A stretch of DNA of 64,000 nucleotides from Geothrix fermentans DSM 14018 (GTDB lineage Bacteria; Acidobacteriota; Holophagae; Holophagales; Holophagaceae). The stretch spans positions 1 through 64,000 of the forward strand of contig NZ_AUAU01000018.1 of NCBI RefSeq assembly GCF_000428885.1, written 5' to 3'. Made by a program: the position numbers and the translations under genes. The notes under the pieces were generated by a model, which was given only the letters and a program-made list of their open reading frames with translations, was not told the DNA's origin and made no database searches. The first letter of the stretch is position 1; every line of letters starts with the position of its first letter. This document shows, piece after piece, positions 10,895-18,491 of this stretch.

Positions 10895-12490
10895 ATGACT
10901 GCCCCCGCCCGCCCCAGCCTGCTCCGCTCTGCGGGGGTGGTGGGGTTCATGACGCTGCTGAGCCGGCTGACCGGGCTGCTCCAGACCTTCTTCCTCAGCC
11001 ACGTGCTGGGCGCGGGTGCCGCGGCGGACGCCTACTTCGTGGCCTTCCGCCTGCCGAACCTGCTGAGGCGCTTCACGGCCGAAGGCACCATGACCGCCGC
11101 CTTCCTGCCGACCCTGGCGGAGGCGGAGGCCGCCGAGGGCGAGGCCGCGGTGAAGGCCGTGGCGGCACGCTTCCTGGGCACCCTGCTGGCCATCCTCCTG
11201 ATCGGCGTCGTCCTGGTGCTGCTCTTCATGGGCCCCCTGGCGGGCCTGCTCACCCTGGGGCGGCCGGAGGTGCAGGGCGAGCTCACCACCCGCCTGGGCC
11301 GCATCATGTTCCCCTACCTGGCCCTGGTGAGCCTCACGGCGGGCTTCGGCGGCCTGCTGAACCTGCGGCACCGTTTCGCGCTGGCGGCATCGGTCTCCAT
11401 CTTCTGGAACGTGGCCTTCATCGCCTTCGGCTGGACGAGCCTGCGCGTGCTGGAGCGGACGGGGCGCGTACCCTACGAGACCGTGGCGGTCGTGTGCGCC
11501 CTGGCGGTGCTGGCGGGCGGCGTGCTGCAACTGCTGGTGCTGCTGCCCGCCATCCGGAAGGAGGGCTTCGGCCTCTCCTTCGGCCTGCACCTGCGGGATC
11601 CCTGGGTGCTCAAGACCCTCAGGCGCATGGGACCCGGCCTGCTGGCGGCGGGGATCTATCCCATCAACGCCCTCATCAGCACCACCCTGGCCTCGGAGCT
11701 GCCCAACGGCGCCCAGACCGTGCTCTTCAACAGCGGCATGATGAGCGAGATGGTCATGGGCCTCTTCGCCATGAGCCTCGCCACGGCGAGCCTGCCCGCC
11801 CTGTCGCGCCAGGCCGAGGTCCGGGACTGGCCCGCCATGAACCGCAGCCTCACCCAGTCCATCTCGGCCTCGGCCCTGCTGGTGCTGCCGGCCTCCGTGG
11901 GCCTGGCGGTGCTCTCGCGGCCCGTGTGCGCGCTGCTCTTCCGCACCGGCGCCTACACACCGGCAGCCTCGGACTGGACGGCCCTGACGCTGGTGTTCCA
12001 GTGCGTGGGCCTGGTCTTCGTGGCGGCCCAGCGCCTAGGCAACCAGGCCCTCTACGCCCTCAAGGACTACCGCGGCCCCGCCGCCCTGGCCGCCGGCACG
12101 CTGCTGCTGAACGTGGCCCTCAGCCTCGCCCTGCTGAAGCCCCTGGGCACCGGCGGCCTCGCCCTGGCCAATGGGCTGGCCAGCCTTGCCGGATGGCTCG
12201 GCGTGCTGTTGCGCCTGCGCCCCCGCCTCCCCGGCCTGGACCTGCGCCCCCTCCGGAACGCCGCCGCCCGGGCGCTGCTGGCTTCAATCCTCATGGGCCT
12301 GCTGGCCTGGGCCGGGGCGGGCCTCCTGGGCCTGGACGCCCCCCACGCCTTCCGCCGGGCGGGCCTGGCCCTGCGCCTGCTGCCCCTCATCGCCGCCTGC
12401 GCCGCCGCCTACGGCCTGGCCGCCGTGGCCCTCGGCCATCCCGAGGCCCGGGAGCTGTCCGGGAAGGTCCTCGGGAAGCTGCGCCGGTAG
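10895..12490 (+). CDS. murJ: Lipid II flippase MurJ
   Basis: This 531-residue polytopic membrane protein of the MATE/MVF superfamily flips lipid II across the inner membrane for peptidoglycan synthesis. It begins with the typical LLSRLTGLLQTFFLSHVLGAG and ADAYFVAFRLPNLLRRFTAEG blocks and has about 14 predicted hydrophobic segments. The conserved central arginines in the first helices are present. The ATG follows tRNA-Thr by 40 bp, so the gene may be read through from the tRNA promoter. It ends at a strong bidirectional hairpin. Confidence 0.94.
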   Translation: MTAPARPSLLRSAGVVGFMTLLSRLTGLLQTFFLSHVLGAGAAADAYFVAFRLPNLLRRFTAEGTMTAAFLPTLAEAEAAEGEAAVKAVAARFLGTLLAILLIGVVLVLLFMGPLAGLLTLGRPEVQGELTTRLGRIMFPYLALVSLTAGFGGLLNLRHRFALAASVSIFWNVAFIAFGWTSLRVLERTGRVPYETVAVVCALAVLAGGVLQLLVLLPAIRKEGFGLSFGLHLRDPWVLKTLRRMGPGLLAAGIYPINALISTTLASELPNGAQTVLFNSGMMSEMVMGLFAMSLATASLPALSRQAEVRDWPAMNRSLTQSISASALLVLPASVGLAVLSRPVCALLFRTGAYTPAASDWTALTLVFQCVGLVFVAAQRLGNQALYALKDYRGPAALAAGTLLLNVALSLALLKPLGTGGLALANGLASLAGWLGVLLRLRPRLPGLDLRPLRNAAARALLASILMGLLAWAGAGLLGLDAPHAFRRAGLALRLLPLIAACAAAYGLAAVALGHPEARELSGKVLGKLRR

Positions 12491-12502
12491 CTGCTGACAG
12501 AC

Positions 12503-12539
12503 GAGGGGCCGGGCCCAGTGGAACGTGGCCCGGCCCCTC
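12503..12539. terminator. Bidirectional terminator between murJ and S9 peptidase
   Basis: GAGGGGCCGGGCC (12503-12515) pairs perfectly with 12527-12539 across an 11-nt loop, in the gap between two convergent genes. Confidence 0.7.
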
Positions 12540-12555
12540 TGTGCGCAGACCGTGT

Positions 12556-15273
12556 TCAGTTCTGCAGTTCCACCGTCACCACGGCGCCGCCCATCTGGGG
12601 GCCCGTCGCCACGGTCTTGAGCACCTTGCGGGTGGCGGTGTCCACCCACACGGTCGTGGTGCCGGGCTCGCCCTCGGCGGAGGTGAGCTCCACCTTCCAG
12701 GCCTTGAAGCTGCCCGCGGGCACCTTCAGATCCTCCTGGCCCGCGACCTTGAGCTGCTTGAGCTGGACCTTCTGGCGCTGGAGGTCCGCGTTGCGGAAGG
12801 TGGTGGTGTAGCCGTCCGCCAGGGGCAGACAGGCCAGAGCATCCTCGGAACCCGAACCCTCGGCGTAGGCCCCGCCGCCCAGCTCGATGCTGAAGGGCCT
12901 GGCGTTGCCGCCCATGGCCATGGAGCCCGTGGCCTTGGAGCCCTCATAGGCCAGCTCGATGGTCACGGCCCCCTGCTTCACGAGGCGCTTCAGGGGCACG
13001 AGGCTGTCCTGGGCCATGGTGGTGGTCTCCACCGCCTCCCCGCCGGGCAGCTTGGCGGCATCCGTCACCACCCAGGCGCCCCCTTCCTCCTTCACGGTCC
13101 GGACCATGGAGATGGGCATGGAGCGAGGGCCCATGGCGATGGTGCCCGCATAGGTGAAGGTGCCGGCCGTGGGCTTCGCGACGGGTCTGGGGACGCCCAC
13201 CGCCGCCGCGTCGGCCTTTTTGGCCAGGACCACCGTCTTGGGATCCACGGTGATCTCCGGCAGGCGCTTCATGACGTCCGGCTTGCCGCCCTCCTGGTGG
13301 CGGGCCTTGAGGTACTTCGCCAGGAAGGTCTCGGCGGCGGCGAACATGGCCTGGTTGTTCACGGGCCGGGCGAAGCCGTGGCCCTCGTCGGGCGCACACA
13401 GGTACTCCACCGGGAAGCCGCGGTCCCGCAGGGCGATGACGATCTGGTCGCTCTCGGCCTTCTTCACGCGGGGATCATTGGCGCCCTGGATGACCATGAG
13501 CGGGGTGTGGATCTTCGCCGCGGAGTTCAGGGGCGACTGGCGCTCCAGCTGCTTCCTTCCCTCGGGCGTGTTGGGGTTGCCCATGCGCTCGTGGAACACG
13601 ATGCGGCCGGCCTCCCAGTAGGGCGGGATGGTCTCCAGCAGGGTCAGCAGGTTGGAGGGGCCGACGATGCTCACGGCCGCCGCGTAGAGGTCCGGCGTGA
13701 AGGCCACGCCGGCCAGGGTGGCGTAGCCGCCGTAGGAGCCGCCCATGATCCCCACGCGCTTGGGATCGGCGATGCCCTGGGCCACCAGGTGCTTCACGCC
13801 CCAGGTGAGGTCGTCCTGCATGAGGTCGCCCCACTGCTTGTTGCCGGCATTGAGGAACTTCTTGCCGTAGCCCGTGGAGCCGCGGAAGTTGGGCTGCAGC
13901 ACGGCATAGCCGCGGTTGGCCAGGAACTGGGCCAGGTTGTTGAAGCCCCAGGCATCCCGGGCCCAGGGGCCGCCGTGGGGCACCACCACCAGGGGCAGCC
14001 CCTTGGCGGGCACGCCCTTGGGCAGGCTCAGGTAGGCGGGGATCTCCAGGCCGTCGCTGGACTTGTAGCGGATGGGCCGCATGGCGACCATGTCCTTCCG
14101 GGGCAGGTCTTCCCGGGACACGTATTCCAGGCTCAGCTTCTTGGTGCGGCGGTCGAAGAGGTAGCGGCTGCCGGGATCCTGGTCGCTGTAGGCGGCCACC
14201 ATCACCAGCTGCTCGTCGTTCGTCATGGAGGCCAGGCCGATCTCGCGGCCGGGGAGCTTCGCCTGGATGCGCTTGAAGTCCGCCTCCCAGGCCTTGTCCT
14301 TCCAGTAGATCCGGGTGCGGTCGTCCTGGTAGGTGGTGGCGATGAGCTCGTCCGTGAGGTCCGAGAACAGGGCCGAGCCGAAGTCCACGCGGCCCTTGGG
14401 ATCGGATTCGAGCTTCTCCTCCTTCCCCGTGGCGGGGTCGAAGAGCACCAGCTCGGTCAGGTCGCGGTGGCCCTTGTTGGTCTCCAGGTAGACCCGCTTG
14501 CCGTCCTTGTGGAAGTTGATCGGGGCGGCGGACTCGAAGATCGAGCACTCGTAGACCTTGGTGAAGCCCTCGGGATCCACGCGGAGGATCTCGGTGTCGC
14601 CCTTGTCCGTGGTGCGCAGGGCCAGGCGCAGGTTCGCCTGCTTGTCGAAGACCCAGCCGGCGATGCGCTCAGTGTTCTTGCGCACCAGGGTCCGCTCGCC
14701 CGTGGAGATCTTCACCTTGTAGACGTCGTGCCAGGCCGCGTCGCGGTCGTTGAGGCCCACATAGATCGTGTCGGGATCGGCCTTGGGCACGGCGTAGATC
14801 ATGGCCCGGGCGCCCTTGGCGGCGGTCAGGTTGCGGGCCTCGGGCACCTCCTTGCCGGCCGCTGCGGGAGCCGCCGGATCCACGGCGTAGACGTTGTAGT
14901 TCTCGTCGCCGTCCCTGTCCTGCACGAAGAGGATCTGCTTGCCGTCCCGGCTCCAGAAGAAGGCGGGGATGGGGCGCTTGGGGTCGGCGGTGATCAGGTG
15001 GCCCTTGGCGTAGGGTTCGCCCACCTTCTTCACCCAGATGTTGCGGGTCTCCCTGTACGGCTTGAGGAAGGCGATCCACTTGCCGTCCGGTGACAGCTGG
15101 GCGCCGGCGATCTCGGGGTTGCCGAAGAACTTGTCGCGGTCGATGAGCGGCGGAAGCTGGCCCTTCCGGGCGGCGGGTGCGGGCGGCTTGGCGCCCTCGG
15201 CCGCCAGGGGCAGCGCCAGAACGAGGGCGAGGCCCACCCGCAGGAGGGCCTTCAGGGTCGGGGATGAATCCAT
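12556..15273 (-). CDS. Secreted S9 prolyl-oligopeptidase-family peptidase with extra C-terminal domain
   Basis: This 905-residue protein has a signal peptide (about residues 1-25), a beta-propeller region rich in WD-type repeats, and an alpha/beta hydrolase domain. The triad is Ser513 in GGSYGG, Asp600 in GANDPRV and His632 in DEGHGF. S9 enzymes cleave oligopeptides, often after proline, here probably in the periplasm. About 220 residues follow the hydrolase domain and are not typical of S9. They include PAGSFKAWKVELTS and a beta-rich pattern like DUF3108-type domains. AAGGAG precedes the ATG at 15273. Confidence 0.9.
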   Translation of the reverse strand: MDSSPTLKALLRVGLALVLALPLAAEGAKPPAPAARKGQLPPLIDRDKFFGNPEIAGAQLSPDGKWIAFLKPYRETRNIWVKKVGEPYAKGHLITADPKRPIPAFFWSRDGKQILFVQDRDGDENYNVYAVDPAAPAAAGKEVPEARNLTAAKGARAMIYAVPKADPDTIYVGLNDRDAAWHDVYKVKISTGERTLVRKNTERIAGWVFDKQANLRLALRTTDKGDTEILRVDPEGFTKVYECSIFESAAPINFHKDGKRVYLETNKGHRDLTELVLFDPATGKEEKLESDPKGRVDFGSALFSDLTDELIATTYQDDRTRIYWKDKAWEADFKRIQAKLPGREIGLASMTNDEQLVMVAAYSDQDPGSRYLFDRRTKKLSLEYVSREDLPRKDMVAMRPIRYKSSDGLEIPAYLSLPKGVPAKGLPLVVVPHGGPWARDAWGFNNLAQFLANRGYAVLQPNFRGSTGYGKKFLNAGNKQWGDLMQDDLTWGVKHLVAQGIADPKRVGIMGGSYGGYATLAGVAFTPDLYAAAVSIVGPSNLLTLLETIPPYWEAGRIVFHERMGNPNTPEGRKQLERQSPLNSAAKIHTPLMVIQGANDPRVKKAESDQIVIALRDRGFPVEYLCAPDEGHGFARPVNNQAMFAAAETFLAKYLKARHQEGGKPDVMKRLPEITVDPKTVVLAKKADAAAVGVPRPVAKPTAGTFTYAGTIAMGPRSMPISMVRTVKEEGGAWVVTDAAKLPGGEAVETTTMAQDSLVPLKRLVKQGAVTIELAYEGSKATGSMAMGGNARPFSIELGGGAYAEGSGSEDALACLPLADGYTTTFRNADLQRQKVQLKQLKVAGQEDLKVPAGSFKAWKVELTSAEGEPGTTTVWVDTATRKVLKTVATGPQMGGAVVTVELQN

Positions 15274-15398
15274 GGGTGGAACTCCTTGGATAATGGAGAG
15301 GGAGAAGTGAAGTCTACGCTGGAATCCGCTATCGGTTGATCCCCGTCCCAGGAAGGACCTGACCTCTCGATCCATGCGACAGTCGAGGTGGAGGTCCC

Positions 15399-15833
15399 AT
15401 GAAAGCCGTCATCCAGCGCGTGAAGCGGGCCTCGGTGCGCAGCGGGGAGCTGGAGGCCGCCATCGGGCCGGGCCTGCTGGTGCTGGCGGGGCTCGAAGCC
15501 GGGGACACGGAGGAGACCTGCGCCTGGGCCGCCGCCAAGATCGCCTCCCTGCGGATCTTCGAGGACGCGGACGGGAAGATGAACCTGGGCCTCGCGGAGG
15601 TGGGCGGCGAGATCCTGGCCATCAGCCAGTTCACGCTGGCGGGCAGCATCGCGAGGGGGCGGCGCCCCTCCTTCGATCAGGCCATGGCCCCGGATGCAGC
15701 CCGGGTGCTCTTCCGCCGGTTCCTCGACCTGCTCAGGGCCCAGCATCCCCGCGTGAAATCGGGCTTCTTCCAGGAACACATGGAGGTGGAGCTGCTGAAC
15801 GACGGCCCGGTGACCTTCATCCTGGAGCGCTGA
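15399..15833 (+). CDS. dtd: D-aminoacyl-tRNA deacylase
   Basis: This 144-residue Dtd removes D-amino acids wrongly attached to tRNA. Both diagnostic motifs are present: AISQFTLAG near residue 77, and the C-terminal NDGPVTFILER containing the Gly-cisPro-type proofreading loop. The start MKAVIQRVKRASV matches the family. The 3' end overlaps the convergent PAP2 gene by 17 bp. Confidence 0.96.
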   Translation: MKAVIQRVKRASVRSGELEAAIGPGLLVLAGLEAGDTEETCAWAAAKIASLRIFEDADGKMNLGLAEVGGEILAISQFTLAGSIARGRRPSFDQAMAPDAARVLFRRFLDLLRAQHPRVKSGFFQEHMEVELLNDGPVTFILER

Positions 15834-16686
15834 AGGGGCGTCCCAGCCAGCGCTCCAGCGGAGGCGCCAGGACCAGGGTCAGCCCCGCGAACAGCAGGCC
15901 CGCCGCCACGTCCGCCACGTAGTGGACACCGATGTAGACCGTGGCGAAGACCACGGCCAGGGCCCAGGCCCAGAGCAGCGGCGCCAGCCGGGGGAAGGGC
16001 CGCGTCGCCAGCAGGGCCGGCAGCACCGAGAGCGCCGTGTGGCCGCTGGGGAAGGCGTCCAGCGTGGTGGACTCGGCGCCGTTCAGGAAGGCCCGCACGG
16101 CCTGGGAGACCGCGCCGCCGCCCAGCTGCGCCGCGGCCAGCGCCTCGGGCACCCGGGGACCCTCGGCGGGCCACAGGAAGTAGCCCAGGAAGGAGAGGTA
16201 GAAGCCGAGCAGGATCCGGAAGGCCACCCGCTCGAAGCCTTCGGGCCCCGACCGGATCCTCGCCAGCACGGCCACGGTGATGGGCAGGAAGTAGAAGCTG
16301 GCGTAGGCGAGGTAGACCAGATCCGTGAAGGCCGCGGGCCGGCCGAAGGCCCCGTGCCAGTGCGCCGCCAGGGCGCCGAACCATCGCCGGTCCGCCGCCG
16401 CCAGGGCCGAGTCCCAGCGGTGGCCGTTCACCGCCACCACCAGCGGCTGGAGGAGCAGGAACACCAGGAGCACCACCAGGATCGACAGGAAGTCCCGCAG
16501 TGCCGGGGCGGCCCGTCCCCGGGCCAGGCCCAGCACCAGCAGGACCAGGAGCAGCCCGGCGAAGGTGGCCGACCTCGGCGCCCAGCCCCCCGGGCGCGCG
16601 AAGACCGCCAGCGCCAGAAGGCCCGCCAGGACCAGGGCCGTGAGCCGCTCCGAGGGCCGCAGGGCGGCGATCGCCCCGCGGATCAT
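15817..16686 (-). CDS. PAP2-family membrane phosphatase
   Basis: A 289-residue integral membrane protein with about six hydrophobic helices. It carries the lipid-phosphate-phosphatase motifs PSGHT (residue ~215) and YIGVHYVADV (residue ~252), with an RVP-like segment before them. PAP2 enzymes dephosphorylate lipid pyrophosphates or phosphatidate, and a related group transfers phospho-head groups. The substrate is unknown. The start overlaps the end of the upstream E2-like gene by 4 bp, suggesting coupled translation and a shared pathway. Confidence 0.85.
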   Translation of the reverse strand: MIRGAIAALRPSERLTALVLAGLLALAVFARPGGWAPRSATFAGLLLVLLVLGLARGRAAPALRDFLSILVVLLVFLLLQPLVVAVNGHRWDSALAAADRRWFGALAAHWHGAFGRPAAFTDLVYLAYASFYFLPITVAVLARIRSGPEGFERVAFRILLGFYLSFLGYFLWPAEGPRVPEALAAAQLGGGAVSQAVRAFLNGAESTTLDAFPSGHTALSVLPALLATRPFPRLAPLLWAWALAVVFATVYIGVHYVADVAAGLLFAGLTLVLAPPLERWLGRPFSAPG

Positions 16687-17561
16687 GGTTCCGGCGCTCC
16701 CCGTTCCTCGCCGGTCCAGACGGGATCGCCCTCCGGCGGGCCCAGCCAGCGTCCCGGATCCTCCAGGATCTTCTGCACCAGGGCCAGGGAGCGGGCGCAG
16801 GAGAAGGCGTCGTCGATGCGCTCGTCGAAGGTCCAGCGCACGGAGAGCGCCTCCTCGGACGTCACGCCGTCCCGGCCCGCGAAGCCCGCGCGCCGGGGCG
16901 CGGACACGGCCCCGAAGATGGAGACGGTGCCGTACTCGTAAAGGTGGTGGTAGACGTCGGACACGCCCACGGAGCCGAGGTTCGCCAGGAAGAGGCTCGC
17001 GTACATGGGATCGTCCCGGATCATGAAGGCCGGGAAGAGGTTCCAGTGGTCCAGCGTCCGCGCCAGACCCACCAGCGCGCGTACCAGGGGACCCGGTAGC
17101 CGCATGATCAGCCCCACCTCCTTGTCCACGGCGCAGTCCGTGTCCCGGGCCTCATCCACCTGGGTCGAGAGGCGCCGGGAGAAGGCCGCGAAGCGCTCCC
17201 CCCGGGGGCACGCCAGCTTCACCGTGACGTCGGGACCGTCATCGGTGAACTCGCGCTTGGCCACGAAGGAGATGGACACGCCCCGCCGCTGGTAGATCCG
17301 CCCACCCGAGACGAAGCGGTTCAGGCGGGGGCGGGCCTCCAGGGCCACGGCGGTGGCGTAGGCCACGAGGTGGAACATCGTGGCCCGGGGGTGGTGCGCA
17401 CGGTTGTAGGCCTTGAGCCAAGTGCGCGTGGCCGCGATGCGGTAGACGGATTCCTGGTAGACGCAGCTCTCGTTCCGGCCGCGCATGAGGTAGGGCATGA
17501 TGCGCCGCACCGGGGCCTCACCGCGGACCAGGTCGCCATCGGGACGGGAGAAGAGGGGCAT
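16683..17561 (-). CDS. Stand-alone E2-like (CAT-fold) acyltransferase-domain protein
   Basis: This 292-residue protein resembles the catalytic domain of 2-oxoacid dehydrogenase E2 subunits but has no lipoyl domain. Recognisable segments include FHLVAYATAVALEARPRLN, GRIYQRRGVSISFVAK and DPMYASLFLANLGSVG. Where E2 enzymes have the catalytic HxxxDG, this one reads TFDERIDDAF, so the active-site histidine is absent. I recall the DERI(E/D)D form as conserved in a group of uncharacterised relatives, which would make it a family trait rather than a mutation. Overlap with the PAP2 gene suggests a linked role, possibly in lipid modification. Confidence 0.7.
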   Translation of the reverse strand: MPLFSRPDGDLVRGEAPVRRIMPYLMRGRNESCVYQESVYRIAATRTWLKAYNRAHHPRATMFHLVAYATAVALEARPRLNRFVSGGRIYQRRGVSISFVAKREFTDDGPDVTVKLACPRGERFAAFSRRLSTQVDEARDTDCAVDKEVGLIMRLPGPLVRALVGLARTLDHWNLFPAFMIRDDPMYASLFLANLGSVGVSDVYHHLYEYGTVSIFGAVSAPRRAGFAGRDGVTSEEALSVRWTFDERIDDAFSCARSLALVQKILEDPGRWLGPPEGDPVWTGEERGAPEP

Positions 17562-17620
17562 GGATCAGGGTTGTCATCCGGCCCTGCCCTGTCAAGGCGA
17601 CCCTCGGCTCCTCTTTTGCG

Positions 17621-17649
17621 TTGACACCTGATGGGGCCGGGATTATCCA
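17621..17649 (+). promoter_or_regulatory. Candidate sigma-70 promoter of the outer-membrane protein gene
   Basis: TTGACA (17621-17626) matches consensus exactly. A weaker TATCCA (17644-17649) follows after 17 bp. A start near 17656 would give a leader of about 18 nt. Confidence 0.5.
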
Positions 17650-17673
17650 TGGGGCAACTTTTCCGGTGACCCC

Positions 17674-18423
17674 ATGACGACGCCTTCCGCACGCCTCCGC
17701 CTGCCCGCTTCCGGCCTGCTCGCCGCCGGCCTCCTCCTCACGGGCGCGCCGGCCCGGGCCCAGGCGCCCGGTCCCTGGACCGCCACCGTCTACCTCCAGC
17801 AGAGCTGGCCCAAGCAGACGGAGACCAACCGCCAGATCAAGGACATCAACGCCGCGCTCGGCTCCTCCTTCAAGACCTGGGACGACGTGGCGAACCTGAA
17901 CCTGGGCGTCCAGGCCTTCCGGGACCTGGATCCCCGCTGGAAGGTGGGGCTCGAGCTGGACTACTCCCGGGGGAAGATCGACGGCACCGCCCTGGTGGAC
18001 ACGCCCGCCGGCCCGGCCAACCTCTCCTTCGAGCAGAAGTACACCGTCTACGCGGACCTCCTGGCCCTGGTCCAGTTCCGGCCCCTGGGCGCGGGCGGCC
18101 GCTGGATCCCCTTCCTCCAGGGGGGCCTGGGCGTGGCCTACGAGAAGGACCGCACCACCCTCACGCTGCGGAACCCCTACCTGGACGAGACCCTGCTCCA
18201 TGTGGACAACGACGGCTGGTTCCCGATGTTCACCGTGGGCGCCGGGGTGGATGTCTACCTCTCGGAGAAGCGCACCTGGTACGCCGAGGCGGGCGTGAGC
18301 TACACCTGGGCCCGCCTCAAGCACGACGTCGCCGCCAGCGGCTCCCTGGCCCCGCCCACCGTCACCGCCGACACCGACTCCACCGGCCCCAACGTGTGGC
18401 TGGGCGTCGGGCGGCGGTTCTAG
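17674..18423 (+). CDS. OmpW-like outer-membrane beta-barrel protein
   Basis: This 249-residue protein has a cleavable signal peptide ending near APARAQA, followed by alternating amphipathic strands and turn-rich loops. It ends in a C-terminal phenylalanine (GVGRRF), typical of proteins folded by the BAM complex. The pattern of eight or so strands (LNLGVQAFRDL, WKVGLELDYSRG, YAEAGVSYTWARL) resembles OmpW/OmpA-type small barrels. Its transport or adhesion role is unknown. Confidence 0.75.
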   Translation: MTTPSARLRLPASGLLAAGLLLTGAPARAQAPGPWTATVYLQQSWPKQTETNRQIKDINAALGSSFKTWDDVANLNLGVQAFRDLDPRWKVGLELDYSRGKIDGTALVDTPAGPANLSFEQKYTVYADLLALVQFRPLGAGGRWIPFLQGGLGVAYEKDRTTLTLRNPYLDETLLHVDNDGWFPMFTVGAGVDVYLSEKRTWYAEAGVSYTWARLKHDVAASGSLAPPTVTADTDSTGPNVWLGVGRRF

Positions 18424-18443
18424 GGCCCGGCCCCCGGACGCGG

Positions 18444-18475
18444 CGGCGCCCCGGGGGATGATGCCCGGGGCGCCG
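18444..18475. terminator. Bidirectional terminator hairpin
   Basis: CGGCGCCCCGGG (18444-18455) pairs perfectly with 18464-18475 between the convergent outer-membrane protein and metalloprotease genes. Confidence 0.65.
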
Positions 18476-18491
18476 GAGTCCTGCGGGGGGT

